Of a DNA stretch of 5,824 nt, positions 1 through 5,824 are shown piece by piece. Source of the DNA: Vibrio tasmaniensis 1F-187 (lineage in GTDB: Bacteria > Pseudomonadota > Gammaproteobacteria > Enterobacterales > Vibrionaceae); the NCBI RefSeq assembly GCF_000272405.2, contig NZ_AJZM02000038.1:1-5824 (forward strand). Direction: 5' to 3'. Every line of letters begins with the position of its first letter. The stretch's first letter is position 1. Position numbers and translations under genes: made by a program. The notes under the pieces were generated by a model, which did not search any database, had not been told where the DNA came from, and saw nothing but the letters and a program-made list of their open reading frames with translations.

Positions 1-23
1 GCTAGAAATAGCAGGGCTTTTTT
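1..23 (+). terminator. Right part of a Rho-independent terminator (cut by window start)
   Basis: The window opens with GCTA-GAAA-TAGC, a 4-bp stem on a GAAA tetraloop, followed by AGGGCT and then six T (18-23). If the missing upstream bases are AGCCCT, the stem would be 10 bp ending in a U-run, a textbook intrinsic terminator for a rightward transcript outside the window. Only the loop, the right arm and the T-run are visible, so the full stem is inferred. It touches the stop codon of the IS remnant on the other strand. In E. coli an rRNA operon lies just upstream of murB, so an rRNA operon end is one possible owner, but nothing here shows that. Confidence 0.5.
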
Positions 24-648
24 ACATTTGAAAAAGTGTCTTGCTGTTATACCAATCCGGAAAGTTACTGATCAGGTTTATCCAATCTTTTCTGCTCATT
101 TTGGTGACGCGATCTTTGCACTCAAGAAATCCATTCCAAGCGCGACAAACCTTGGAAACAATGTCGTTATAACCAGTGAAACTTTGATTTGCTAGATCAT
201 GTTTTCGCAACCAACTCCATCCATAATAAAGACTGCATGACGTCCTTTTTCAGTAGCCTTAGATATCTGCTCTAAGTGATTTGTCATTATGTCCTTGTTA
301 ACCCAAAGAACCACTGTTGTTTCATCAATTCCTACCGAACCAAATAAACGTATTCAAATTGCTGTTGTTTTACCACACGAGGCCTCGTTTCACGAGTCGC
401 CCAAAGACGTGTAGTTGTGTTCTGTTGACCAAACCTAGCTTCGTCTTGAAACCAGACATCAACACACTCTAGCCCAATATGACCGGGGATCTTAAGGACC
501 GTTTCTATTTTGATTTTTTTTAATCGTCTTGGATTTGCTGTGATTGCTTGGGGTGTTTGGAGCGAGAAGTTATCCAAGAAAAGCCCATGAGGTCTAGGAG
601 ATAATAGATAGAATTCGGGTGGTGGTACTTATCAACGATTTTCACGAT
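22..648 (-). pseudogene. IS630-family transposase remnant, frameshifted and internally deleted
   Basis: Three reading-frame pieces together resemble the middle and C-terminal parts of an IS630-family DDE transposase, the enzyme that cuts and pastes its own element. Piece one (520-648) reads HHPNSIYYLLDLMGFSW then SRSKHPKQSQ and stops at TAA. Piece two (from about 520 down to 332) carries VWFQDEARFG, with the first catalytic Asp, then LWATRETRPRVVKQQQFEYVYL before a stop. Piece three (about 337 down to 192) reads SVGIDETTVVLWVNKDIM and ends in AVFIMDG, with the second catalytic Asp. The C-terminal tail (22-219) reads WSWLRKHDLANQSFTGYNDIV and stops at 22-24. The segment between IMDG and WSWL, where the family has the NPVE catalytic Glu, is missing. 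The N-terminal helix-turn-helix part is also absent: an in-frame TAA sits at 649-651 and no similarity is visible beyond it. No functional transposase can be made. No terminal inverted repeats or target duplication were identified. Together with the flanking terminators it accounts for the first 725 bases. Confidence 0.9.
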
Positions 649-671
649 TTAGTCATTTATATCGCAGATAC

Positions 672-698
672 AAAAACGCCTAGCGTATGCTAGGCGTT
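672..698 (-). terminator. Intrinsic terminator of pssA
   Basis: On the - strand, AACGCCTAGC, a 4-base loop and GCTAGGCGTT form a perfect 10-bp stem (arms 689-698 and 675-684), with the right arm running into five consecutive T before a G. It lies 27 bp past the pssA stop codon and points the right way to end the pssA transcript. It would also insulate the dead IS remnant from pssA transcription. The + strand copy lacks a U-run after the stem, so it is likely to work in one direction only. Confidence 0.85.
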
Positions 699-725
699 GA
701 TAAATAGTGTTTCTAATACATCCGA

Positions 726-2066
726 CTACAGTATTTGCTTAAGCACTCTATCGGCTTTCACACGAGTGATCTTACGAATCAACTTCTGAACTTCCATCGG
801 GTAGCTCTCTACCTTATCTAACTGCTTATAGGTACAGATAAGCTGAGTGTGTTGAAGGATATTATCCACTTCAGCCTGAAACTTGTCTGTTAGGTGATGG
901 TAGTTATCTTGGATAAAGATGCCGTTCTCTAGATCCAACTTCCATGCGCGAGGGTTTAGGTTATTACCTGTTAGTAGCATGTAGCGCTTATCTACCCAAA
1001 TACCCTTTAGGTGGAAGCTGTTGGAATCGTGTTGCCAAAGTCGAATTGATAGATTACGGCTAGCAATATGAGCCTCATTCGCTTTAGCGAAACGACGTAA
1101 GTTCAATTCGTAAAGGTATGGAAGACCACCAATCGTTTTAAACTCTTCTTCTGGTGAGATAAAGAAATCATTCGCTGTCTTATCGCCAACAACAATGCTG
1201 ACCTTTACGCCACGCTTAAGCGCTTTCTTCACTTCTTTAGCTAGGCTAGGTGGGAAGTTGAAGTAAGGTGTGCAGATAAAGATTTCATCTTTAGCTTGAG
1301 CTACGAGTTGATTGATTCCTTGATTCAGACGGTTACGTCTTTTACCGATACCAACTAATGGTGTTACAGCAACTTGGTCTGCTGAAACCTCTTGACCATC
1401 GAATTGATACTGAGACCTTGCTAATGATGCACGAAACTGACGAATAGCTGGTTTCAGTTCTTTGGTCGAAGGCTTGTTCTTATCAGCCAGGTCATAAACA
1501 GCGCTGTCCGCAACCATCTGTTCGTGTACGTAGGTAAACATTGAATCAGCAAGCGCTGCGTTGTTTAAAACATGGTAACGATCAAAGCGATAGCGGTCAT
1601 GGTAATTCAGGTAGATATTGTTGAGGCTTGCACCGCTGTATATCACGCTGTCATCGACGATAAAGCCTTTTAAATGCAATACGCCAAAGACTTCTTTGCC
1701 GCGAACTGGAATGCCATAGACGGGTACAGAGTGCTGATATTTTTCTGCAAACTCTTTATACATGGCTGCATTGCCTTCAGAAGACTCTGCACCAATCAAT
1801 CCGCGCTGCGCTCGGTGCCAATCGACACAAACGCTTACGTCTAATTCTGGATTCTTTTGCTTTGTTTCATATAAGGCAGTTAGGATTTCACGGCCAGCCT
1901 CATCATCTTCAAGATACAAAGCGACTAAACTAATACGAGTCGTTGCGCGAGATATCTCATCAAGTAGACGAGTTCGAAACTCTTGCGCTGATAGTAGTAC
2001 TTCAAACTTGTCAGGATTCTGCGCTATGGTTGGCAACTGTATGAATGGATTCCTACTGGCAATCAT
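726..2066 (-). CDS. pssA: CDP-diacylglycerol--serine O-phosphatidyltransferase (phosphatidylserine synthase, type I)
   Basis: Makes phosphatidylserine and CMP from CDP-diacylglycerol and L-serine, the committed step to phosphatidylethanolamine; the enzyme works at the inner face of the cytoplasmic membrane. The 446-residue product is close to the E. coli enzyme (about 451) and belongs to the phospholipase D superfamily. Both HKD motifs are present: H131-x-K133-x4-D138 within GVLHLKGFIVDDS followed by YSGASLNN, and H352-x-K354-x4-D359 within FHLKGIWVDK followed by LLTGNNLNPRAWKLDLENG. Other family signatures are VDWHRAQRG (81-89), VTPLVGIGK (234-242), VVGDKTANDF (292-301) and PYLYELNLRRF (316-326). 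There is no signal peptide or membrane segment, as expected of a peripheral enzyme. The ATG at 2066 gives a family-like N-terminus, but its best Shine-Dalgarno match (AAGG, 2080-2083) is rather far away (13 nt). A strong terminator follows the stop. Confidence 0.97.
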   Translation of the reverse strand: MIASRNPFIQLPTIAQNPDKFEVLLSAQEFRTRLLDEISRATTRISLVALYLEDDEAGREILTALYETKQKNPELDVSVCVDWHRAQRGLIGAESSEGNAAMYKEFAEKYQHSVPVYGIPVRGKEVFGVLHLKGFIVDDSVIYSGASLNNIYLNYHDRYRFDRYHVLNNAALADSMFTYVHEQMVADSAVYDLADKNKPSTKELKPAIRQFRASLARSQYQFDGQEVSADQVAVTPLVGIGKRRNRLNQGINQLVAQAKDEIFICTPYFNFPPSLAKEVKKALKRGVKVSIVVGDKTANDFFISPEEEFKTIGGLPYLYELNLRRFAKANEAHIASRNLSIRLWQHDSNSFHLKGIWVDKRYMLLTGNNLNPRAWKLDLENGIFIQDNYHHLTDKFQAEVDNILQHTQLICTYKQLDKVESYPMEVQKLIRKITRVKADRVLKQIL

Positions 2067-2110
2067 ATTGACTGTTTTACCTTAAAAATATGCAAAATTG
2101 CGAACCTTTA

Positions 2111-2119
2111 ATTTTACCA
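2111..2119 (-). promoter_or_regulatory. Possible extended -10 promoter element for pssA
   Basis: On the - strand TGG-TAAAAT matches an extended -10 element (TGn followed by five of six bases of TATAAT). Transcription would start about 35-40 bases before the pssA ATG. No good -35 hexamer is found at the usual distance, which extended -10 promoters tolerate. If real, pssA has its own promoter in addition to any read-through from the acetyltransferase gene, because no clear terminator lies in the 91-bp gap between them. Based on pattern only. Confidence 0.35.
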
Positions 2120-2157
2120 AAGGGATAGCATCAAATACTAGATAATCGAGGCATTCT

Positions 2158-2589
2158 CTAACAATTTTGCTGATAATGCATAGGAATGAGATCTTTTCCG
2201 CTATTCGAATAGCGCTCGTATAAAACTCTTAAACCATTTGGCAGATCTTTAGGCTCTACCTGTACGAATTTGTGTCGCGCGTAAAAATTGGTGAGATGAG
2301 CGTACGCAAAGCAGTAATCGTCTTCCGTAAGTGCATGTTGCGCACAATAATCCATAAGTTTGGAGCCTAATTGCTTACCGCGATGTTGTTTTGATATCGC
2401 CATTCCAGTAAGTAAGCGATTATTTTCTATTGTACGAAAGCGCACGACACCGCACAGCTCGTTATCCAGTAATAACGAATAGATCAGTTCACTTTTATTA
2501 GCTTTTCCCGTTGGGTAATGTTCTTTATAGAAACGTTTAACTAGGGGAACCTTTACTGGGTCTAATTGGGTAATGATGACATTGTTCAT
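2158..2589 (-). CDS. GNAT-family N-acetyltransferase, substrate unknown
   Basis: A 143-residue protein with a GNAT fold signature, expected to move an acetyl group from acetyl-CoA to an amine; the acceptor cannot be read from the sequence. Visible features are a beta strand pair LCGVVRFRTIENNRLLTGMAI (45-65), the acetyl-CoA-binding motif A region QHRGKQLGSKLMDYC (68-82), in which Q73 sits where the pyrophosphate loop usually has G or A, and a motif-B-like NFYARHKFVQVEP (101-113). The length is typical of a single-domain GNAT. There is no signal peptide or membrane segment. The ATG at 2589 has no convincing Shine-Dalgarno sequence. The gene is divergent from murB (66 bp to the likely murB start) and lies 91 bp upstream of pssA on the same strand, so it may be co-transcribed with pssA. 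The neighbourhood does not indicate a shared function. Confidence 0.85.
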   Translation of the reverse strand: MNNVIITQLDPVKVPLVKRFYKEHYPTGKANKSELIYSLLLDNELCGVVRFRTIENNRLLTGMAISKQHRGKQLGSKLMDYCAQHALTEDDYCFAYAHLTNFYARHKFVQVEPKDLPNGLRVLYERYSNSGKDLIPMHYQQNC

Positions 2590-2655
2590 TCAGTCACTGC
2601 GCCATTGGTTTATCTGCTGTAGAATGACTGCAGTGTAAGTTAATTGAATATCGCC

Positions 2656-3702
2656 ATGCAATTCCATCTCAATGCTAGTTTAAAAAATGTTCATACTTTT
2701 TCCATAGATCAGACGTGTGATACGTTGGTTGAAGTCACCAATATCGAAGAATTAATTTCCGTTTACAGAGACCCTAAATGGTCAGCTTTACCTAAGTTAA
2801 TACTGGGTAAAGGCAGTAATATGCTTTTTACTGAGCACTTCGCTGGTCTGGTCATAGTGAACAAATTATCCGGGATTGAGTTGACCGAGACGGATAGTCA
2901 TCACCTACTGCATGTTAGTGGGGGGGAAGATTGGCCACACTTAGTTGAATGGAGTGTGGATAAAGGGCTCGGTGGTCTAGAAAACCTAGCAATGATACCT
3001 GGCTGTTCAGGTTCGGCCCCGATTCAAAATATTGGTGCGTATGGTGTTGAGCTACAAGACGTATGCGAGTATGTCGATATCCTGTGTCTGGATACTTATA
3101 CAGTTAAGCGATTGAGCAAAGAAGAGTGTCTCTTTGGTTACCGAGATTCTATTTTCAAGCACGCTCTCTACGATAAAGCGATTGTTGTTGCGATTGGTTT
3201 AACGTTGCCGAAAGAGTGGGAGCCATGCAATCACTATGGCCCGTTAAAAAGCCTAGCAGCCGATACGCTCTCTCCTCGTACTATATTTGATGAAGTATGC
3301 GCTATCCGTTCAAGTAAGTTGCCAGACCCTAGAGTCCAAGGTAATGCGGGCAGCTTCTTCAAAAACCCTGTGATCACCAAAGATCATTTTGATCGCCTGT
3401 TTGCTCTATACCCAAACATTGTAGGCTATGAGAGCAATGACATGATCAAAGTCGCTGCAGGCTGGCTGATTGATCAATGTCAGTTCAAAGGCGTGACAGA
3501 AGGCGGTGCTCAAGTTCACCCAAACCAAGCATTAGTTATCATCAATTATGATAAGGCTTCTGCTGTGGATATCCTTAAGCTTGCAGAGCGAGTACGTCAG
3601 TCTGTCTTGAATAAATTCGATATTCGACTGGAACATGAAGTGCGTTTTATGGGACGAGACTGCGAGACAAACCTAGACAAGGCTTTGGAGTCATTGGCAT
3701 GA
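2656..3702 (+). CDS. murB: UDP-N-acetylenolpyruvoylglucosamine reductase (type I MurB)
   Basis: Cytoplasmic FAD enzyme that uses NADPH to reduce UDP-GlcNAc-enolpyruvate to UDP-MurNAc, the second committed step of peptidoglycan synthesis. The product is 348 residues from the ATG at 2656 (E. coli MurB is about 342). The FAD-binding domain shows ILGKGSNML (49-57) and GGLENLAMIPG followed by GSAPIQNIGAYGVEL (from about 106). Catalytic residues of the family are in place: Arg163 in FGYRDS, Ser233 in GNAGSFFKNPV (the proton donor to the enol intermediate) and Glu328 in LEHEVRFMG. The YGPL loop typical of type I MurB is present (194-197). I chose the ATG at 2656 because MQFHLNASLK matches the remembered start of Vibrio MurB; an in-frame TTG at 2644 would add four residues. 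Neither has a strong Shine-Dalgarno. The gene is the first of a two-gene operon: its TGA overlaps the birA ATG. Confidence 0.96.
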   Translation: MQFHLNASLKNVHTFSIDQTCDTLVEVTNIEELISVYRDPKWSALPKLILGKGSNMLFTEHFAGLVIVNKLSGIELTETDSHHLLHVSGGEDWPHLVEWSVDKGLGGLENLAMIPGCSGSAPIQNIGAYGVELQDVCEYVDILCLDTYTVKRLSKEECLFGYRDSIFKHALYDKAIVVAIGLTLPKEWEPCNHYGPLKSLAADTLSPRTIFDEVCAIRSSKLPDPRVQGNAGSFFKNPVITKDHFDRLFALYPNIVGYESNDMIKVAAGWLIDQCQFKGVTEGGAQVHPNQALVIINYDKASAVDILKLAERVRQSVLNKFDIRLEHEVRFMGRDCETNLDKALESLA

Positions 3703-4664
3703 GAGAACACAGTACCAAGCTTGCACTATTGAGATGTCTTGCTGACGGTGAGTTTCATTCAGGTGAAGCTCTAGGTGAAATGATTGGTGTATCACGAGCG
3801 GCTATCAGCAAGCACATTAAAGGTATTCAAGACTGGGGGTTAGATATCTACCGAGTTCAAGGCAAGGGCTATAAGCTAGCTAGCCGTTTAGATATGCTTG
3901 ACGAAGACAAATTGTCTGTTGTTAGTCGTGATGCTTCTCTTGAACTCATTCCAATCATAGGTTCAACAAACCAACACCTATTAGATCGTACTAACATCCT
4001 CGAATCGGGTTCTGTCTGTATTGCTGAATATCAAGCTGCGGGACGTGGACGCCGTGGACGAGAGTGGGTATCGCCATTCGGTGCAAACCTCTATCTTTCA
4101 ATGTATTGGAGACTCGACGCAGGGATGGCTGCCGCTATGGGCTTGAGCCTTGTGGTTGGTGTCGCTGTTGTTGAAGCTTTGGAAGAGATGGGCGTAGAAG
4201 GTATAAAGCTCAAATGGCCGAACGACCTTTACCACAATGACAAGAAGCTCGCTGGTATCTTGGTAGAGCTGTCAGGACAGTCTGGTGGCGCTGCTCATAT
4301 TGTGATTGGTTTAGGGCTAAACTTATCCATGGATCCAACAACATCAGGTATTGGCCAACCGTGGACTTCTCTTAAAGAAGTGTGTGATGGGAAGGTGCCC
4401 GATCGCAATCAGTTAGCGCAGGCTCTGATCAATGCCTGGGATAAGTCTCTTGTTGATTATGAGTTGAAAGGGATGTCGAATTTTGTAGAGCGTTGGAATC
4501 GCTTTGATAATTTCTTAGGTCGCAATGTTAGGTTGATCATTGGACCTAGAGAAATTGAAGGTGTTGTTCAAGGCATCGATGAACAAGGTGCTGTATTACT
4601 CAAAACTGAGAATGGTATCGAGAGCTATATCGGCGGAGAGATATCGCTAAGAAAAGGCGATTAA
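3699..4664 (+). CDS. birA: Bifunctional biotin--protein ligase / biotin operon repressor
   Basis: Activates biotin with ATP to biotinyl-5'-AMP and attaches it to the biotin carboxyl carrier protein of acetyl-CoA carboxylase; with biotinyl-AMP bound it dimerises and represses the biotin synthesis operon. The 321 residues equal the E. coli length. The N-terminal winged helix is present (about 1-62, with GEALGEMIGVSRAAISKHI at 22-40 and the wing RVQGKGYKL), so the repressor function is likely kept. The catalytic domain shows the biotinyl-AMP loop GRGRRGREW (115-123), KWPND (172-176), KKLAGILVE with Lys183, and GLGLNL (204-209); a small SH3-like C-terminal domain follows (from about 272). The ATG overlaps the murB stop as ATGA and is preceded by GGAG 8 bases away (3687-3690), so translation is probably coupled to murB. 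No biotin operator was seen in the window; its targets are elsewhere. Confidence 0.97.
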   Translation: MREHSTKLALLRCLADGEFHSGEALGEMIGVSRAAISKHIKGIQDWGLDIYRVQGKGYKLASRLDMLDEDKLSVVSRDASLELIPIIGSTNQHLLDRTNILESGSVCIAEYQAAGRGRRGREWVSPFGANLYLSMYWRLDAGMAAAMGLSLVVGVAVVEALEEMGVEGIKLKWPNDLYHNDKKLAGILVELSGQSGGAAHIVIGLGLNLSMDPTTSGIGQPWTSLKEVCDGKVPDRNQLAQALINAWDKSLVDYELKGMSNFVERWNRFDNFLGRNVRLIIGPREIEGVVQGIDEQGAVLLKTENGIESYIGGEISLRKGD

Positions 4665-4691
4665 GGTGTTACTATTTTCTTAGTAATACTT
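4664..4691 (+). other. Imperfect hairpin across the convergent birA/coaA stops
   Basis: In + strand RNA, AGGUGUUACUA (4664-4674) and UAGUAAUACUU (4681-4691) can pair over 11 bp, including two G-U pairs, around a 6-base loop. It starts at the last base of the birA stop and spans the coaA stop. The stem is AT-rich and has no U-run after it, so it is not a standard intrinsic terminator. In - strand RNA the two wobble pairs become A-C mismatches, so it is weaker there. Part of it is coaA coding sequence (EVLLRK), so it may be chance. Confidence 0.3.
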
Positions 4692-5595
4692 CTTCAACCA
4701 TATGGTCTGCGCCTTTACGTAGAATCAAGTGAGCCCTTTCTCGTGTAGGAAGGATATTTTGTTCTAGGTTCAAGCCATTAATTGAACTCCAGATACCTTC
4801 CGCTTTATCCAGTGCCGCTTGGTTCGATAATTTTGTGTAATGACTAAAGTAAGAGCCAGGTTTGGTAAACGCGCCATCGCGGAATTTCATAAAGCGATTG
4901 ACGTACCACTCTTTGATTTGTTGGCTATCAGCGTCAACATAGAGAGAGAAATCAAGGAAGTCTGAAATAAACACGCGATGTGGCTCGTGTGGATCGTTCA
5001 TGCCTGTTTGCAAGACATTAAGTCCTTCAATAATAAGCACATCTGGTAGGTCGACACACTTAACGTCATCAGTAATGTTGTACGTAAGATGCGAGTACAC
5101 GGGAGCCGTGACATTTCTCTTGCATGCTTTTACATCCGAAACAAAGTTCACTAAACGCTTAATATCGTAAGACTCCGGAAAGCCCTTTTTACTCATCAAT
5201 CCTTTTTCTTCTAACACCTCATTTGGGTATAAGAAGCCATCGGTTGTCACTAGCTCAACTTTTGGGTGGTTCTCCCAGCGAGAAAGTAGGGCTTTAAGCA
5301 GTCGTGCAGTTGTACTTTTGCCCACAGCGACACTTCCAGCAATACCGATGATAAAAGGTGGTGCTTTCTCGTTTTTATCCAGGAATTGATGGAGTACTGA
5401 GTTTCTATTCTGTCTGGCTGCCACATAGAGATTTAATAGGCGAGAGAGCGGCAGGTAGATCTCAACGGCTTCCTCCATTGTGAGCTTTTCATTGATGCCT
5501 TGAAGCTCTTTTAAGTCGCTCTCAGAAAGTGTCATCGGAACTAAATTCCTTAGCTCAGACCAACGTTCGCGGTCAAATGACATAAATGGGCTCAT
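4672..5595 (-). CDS. coaA: Pantothenate kinase, type I (prokaryotic CoaA)
   Basis: Phosphorylates pantothenate with ATP to 4'-phosphopantothenate, the first and usually rate-setting step of coenzyme A synthesis; type I enzymes are feedback-inhibited by CoA and its thioesters. The product is 307 residues (E. coli 316). Visible are the Walker A P-loop GSVAVGKST (87-95, Lys93), TTDGF with the likely catalytic base Asp119, KKGFPESYD (136-144), YSHL with His169, the Walker-B-like [11 protein letters not shown] (186-196) and the C-terminal [13 protein letters not shown]. The frame stays open upstream to 5643, but I chose the ATG at 5595 because [12 protein letters not shown] aligns with known family N-termini and a Shine-Dalgarno-like TAGAG (5601-5605) lies 5 bases upstream; the extra residues ([11 protein letters not shown]) look like translated leader. 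It converges on birA with 7 bp between stops and is divergent from the tRNA-Thr gene. Confidence 0.96.
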   Translation of the reverse strand: MSPFMSFDRERWSELRNLVPMTLSESDLKELQGINEKLTMEEAVEIYLPLSRLLNLYVAARQNRNSVLHQFLDKNEKAPPFIIGIAGSVAVGKSTTARLLKALLSRWENHPKVELVTTDGFLYPNEVLEEKGLMSKKGFPESYDIKRLVNFVSDVKACKRNVTAPVYSHLTYNITDDVKCVDLPDVLIIEGLNVLQTGMNDPHEPHRVFISDFLDFSLYVDADSQQIKEWYVNRFMKFRDGAFTKPGSYFSHYTKLSNQAALDKAEGIWSSINGLNLEQNILPTRERAHLILRKGADHMVEEVLLRK

Positions 5596-5725
5596 ATAAA
5601 CTCTATAGTGGATAACAAAACAAGTGCATGGAAAATACATCAAGCGATAGATAAATAAAATATCTTCCTGTACTAGATGTGGGTTAAAGGCAGAAACCTT
5701 GAGCTAAATAGCCGTATATAGGAAT

Positions 5726-5755
5726 TTGATAGGAGAATTTTTCACTTTTTTTCAA
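5726..5755 (-). promoter_or_regulatory. Possible coaA promoter
   Basis: On the - strand, TTGAAA (5750-5755) and TATCAA (5726-5731) are separated by 18 bases and resemble a sigma-70 promoter with a moderate -10. The start would be about 120 bases before the coaA ATG, giving a long leader. The -35 region overlaps the T-rich stretch upstream of the tRNA promoter on the other strand, so the two promoters could influence each other. The rest of the leader (5596-5720) shows no clear riboswitch, protein-binding site or small gene. Confidence 0.25.
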
Positions 5756-5762
5756 TTTACTA

Positions 5763-5791
5763 TTGCAAGGTGGAAAATCATTCAATAAAAT
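5763..5791 (+). promoter_or_regulatory. Strong stable-RNA promoter of the tRNA-Thr gene
   Basis: TTGCAA (5763-5768) and TAAAAT (5786-5791) are separated by exactly 17 bases. A GC-rich discriminator, GCGCCCC (5792-5798), follows; this is the hallmark of stable-RNA promoters that are turned down by ppGpp/DksA in the stringent response. The 30 bases upstream are A/T-rich with T-runs, which could act as an UP element for the RNA polymerase alpha subunits. The start would be around 5798-5799, leaving a 5' leader of only about six bases before the mature tRNA end, to be trimmed by RNase P. Confidence 0.8.
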
Positions 5792-5804
5792 GCGCCCCAC
5801 TTGT

Positions 5805-5824
5805 GCCGACTTAGCTCAGTAGGT
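5805..5824 (+). tRNA. tRNA-Thr, first 20 bases only (window end)
   Basis: GCCGACTTAGCTCAGTAGGT contains a 7-base acceptor strand (GCCGACT), the invariant T8, A9 or its equivalent, and a D-arm start GCTC followed by an AGTAGGT D-loop. It matches, from memory, the beginning of E. coli tRNA-Thr(UGU) (thrU), which is also the gene that follows coaA in E. coli, at the head of a tRNA cluster that leads to a tuf gene. The anticodon is outside the window, so the threonine identity rests on the 5' sequence and gene order. Confidence 0.85.

Noticed and set aside
1762..2085. A + strand open frame of 107 codons opposite the 5' end of pssA
   Set aside because: It lies wholly antisense to a strongly supported gene, except for its last bases, has no domain-like sequence and is rich in Ser/Arg as expected of a shadow frame.
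2067..2157. Terminator between the acetyltransferase gene and pssA
   Set aside because: I found only short chance inverted repeats, such as GCAATTTTGC, and no GC-rich stem followed by T-run on the - strand.
2590..2655. TAGAAT (2620-2625) as a -10 for murB
   Set aside because: The hexamer is good but no -35 lies at 16-18 bases and no TGn precedes it, so I did not list a promoter. The 8-bp palindrome ACTGCAGT nearby is too short to call an operator.
5596..5643. N-terminal extension of CoaA to 5643
   Set aside because: The extra residues do not resemble known CoaA N-termini, and a Shine-Dalgarno-like sequence sits before the ATG at 5595.
1..5824. CRISPR array, prophage, toxin-antitoxin, defence or other new system
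   Set aside because: No regularly spaced repeats, integrase, phage or toxin-like genes are present; apart from one dead IS fragment and one GNAT gene, everything is recognisable core housekeeping.

Overview
The window looks like a piece of a gammaproteobacterial core chromosome, most likely a Vibrio or close relative. The evidence is the order murB-birA / coaA / tRNA-Thr, which matches the well-known enterobacterial and Vibrio neighbourhood (murB-birA-coaA-thrU...tufB in E. coli). Protein sequences also resemble the Vibrio forms, for example a MurB that begins MQFHLNASLK and a 307-residue CoaA that begins MSPF. The DNA is moderately AT-rich. The genus is inferred from remembered family sequences, not from a search.

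Layout: positions 1-23 hold what looks like the right half of a Rho-independent terminator for a + strand transcript that comes from outside the window. Positions 22-648 (- strand) are a decayed IS630-family transposase with at least three lesions. A perfect-stem terminator at 672-698 closes the leftward pssA gene (phosphatidylserine synthase, 726-2066). A GNAT-family N-acetyltransferase (2158-2589, - strand) lies just upstream of pssA and could be co-transcribed with it. From a short divergent gap, murB (2656-3702) and birA (3699-4664) run rightward as a translationally coupled pair with an ATGA overlap. coaA (4672-5595) faces birA head-on with only 7 bp between the stop codons. A 209-bp AT-rich gap then separates coaA from a divergent, strong-looking stable-RNA promoter and the first 20 bases of a tRNA-Thr gene, cut by the window end.

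The intact genes are housekeeping: membrane phosphatidylethanolamine synthesis (pssA), peptidoglycan precursor synthesis (murB), biotin ligation and biotin-operon repression (birA), the first step of CoA synthesis (coaA) and tRNA. The link between them is genomic order, not one pathway. I see no sign of a new defence, mobile or metabolic system. The points most worth a second look are the decay history of the IS630 remnant, the tightly convergent birA/coaA ends with a hairpin across both stops, and the divergent coaA/tRNA-Thr regulatory gap.
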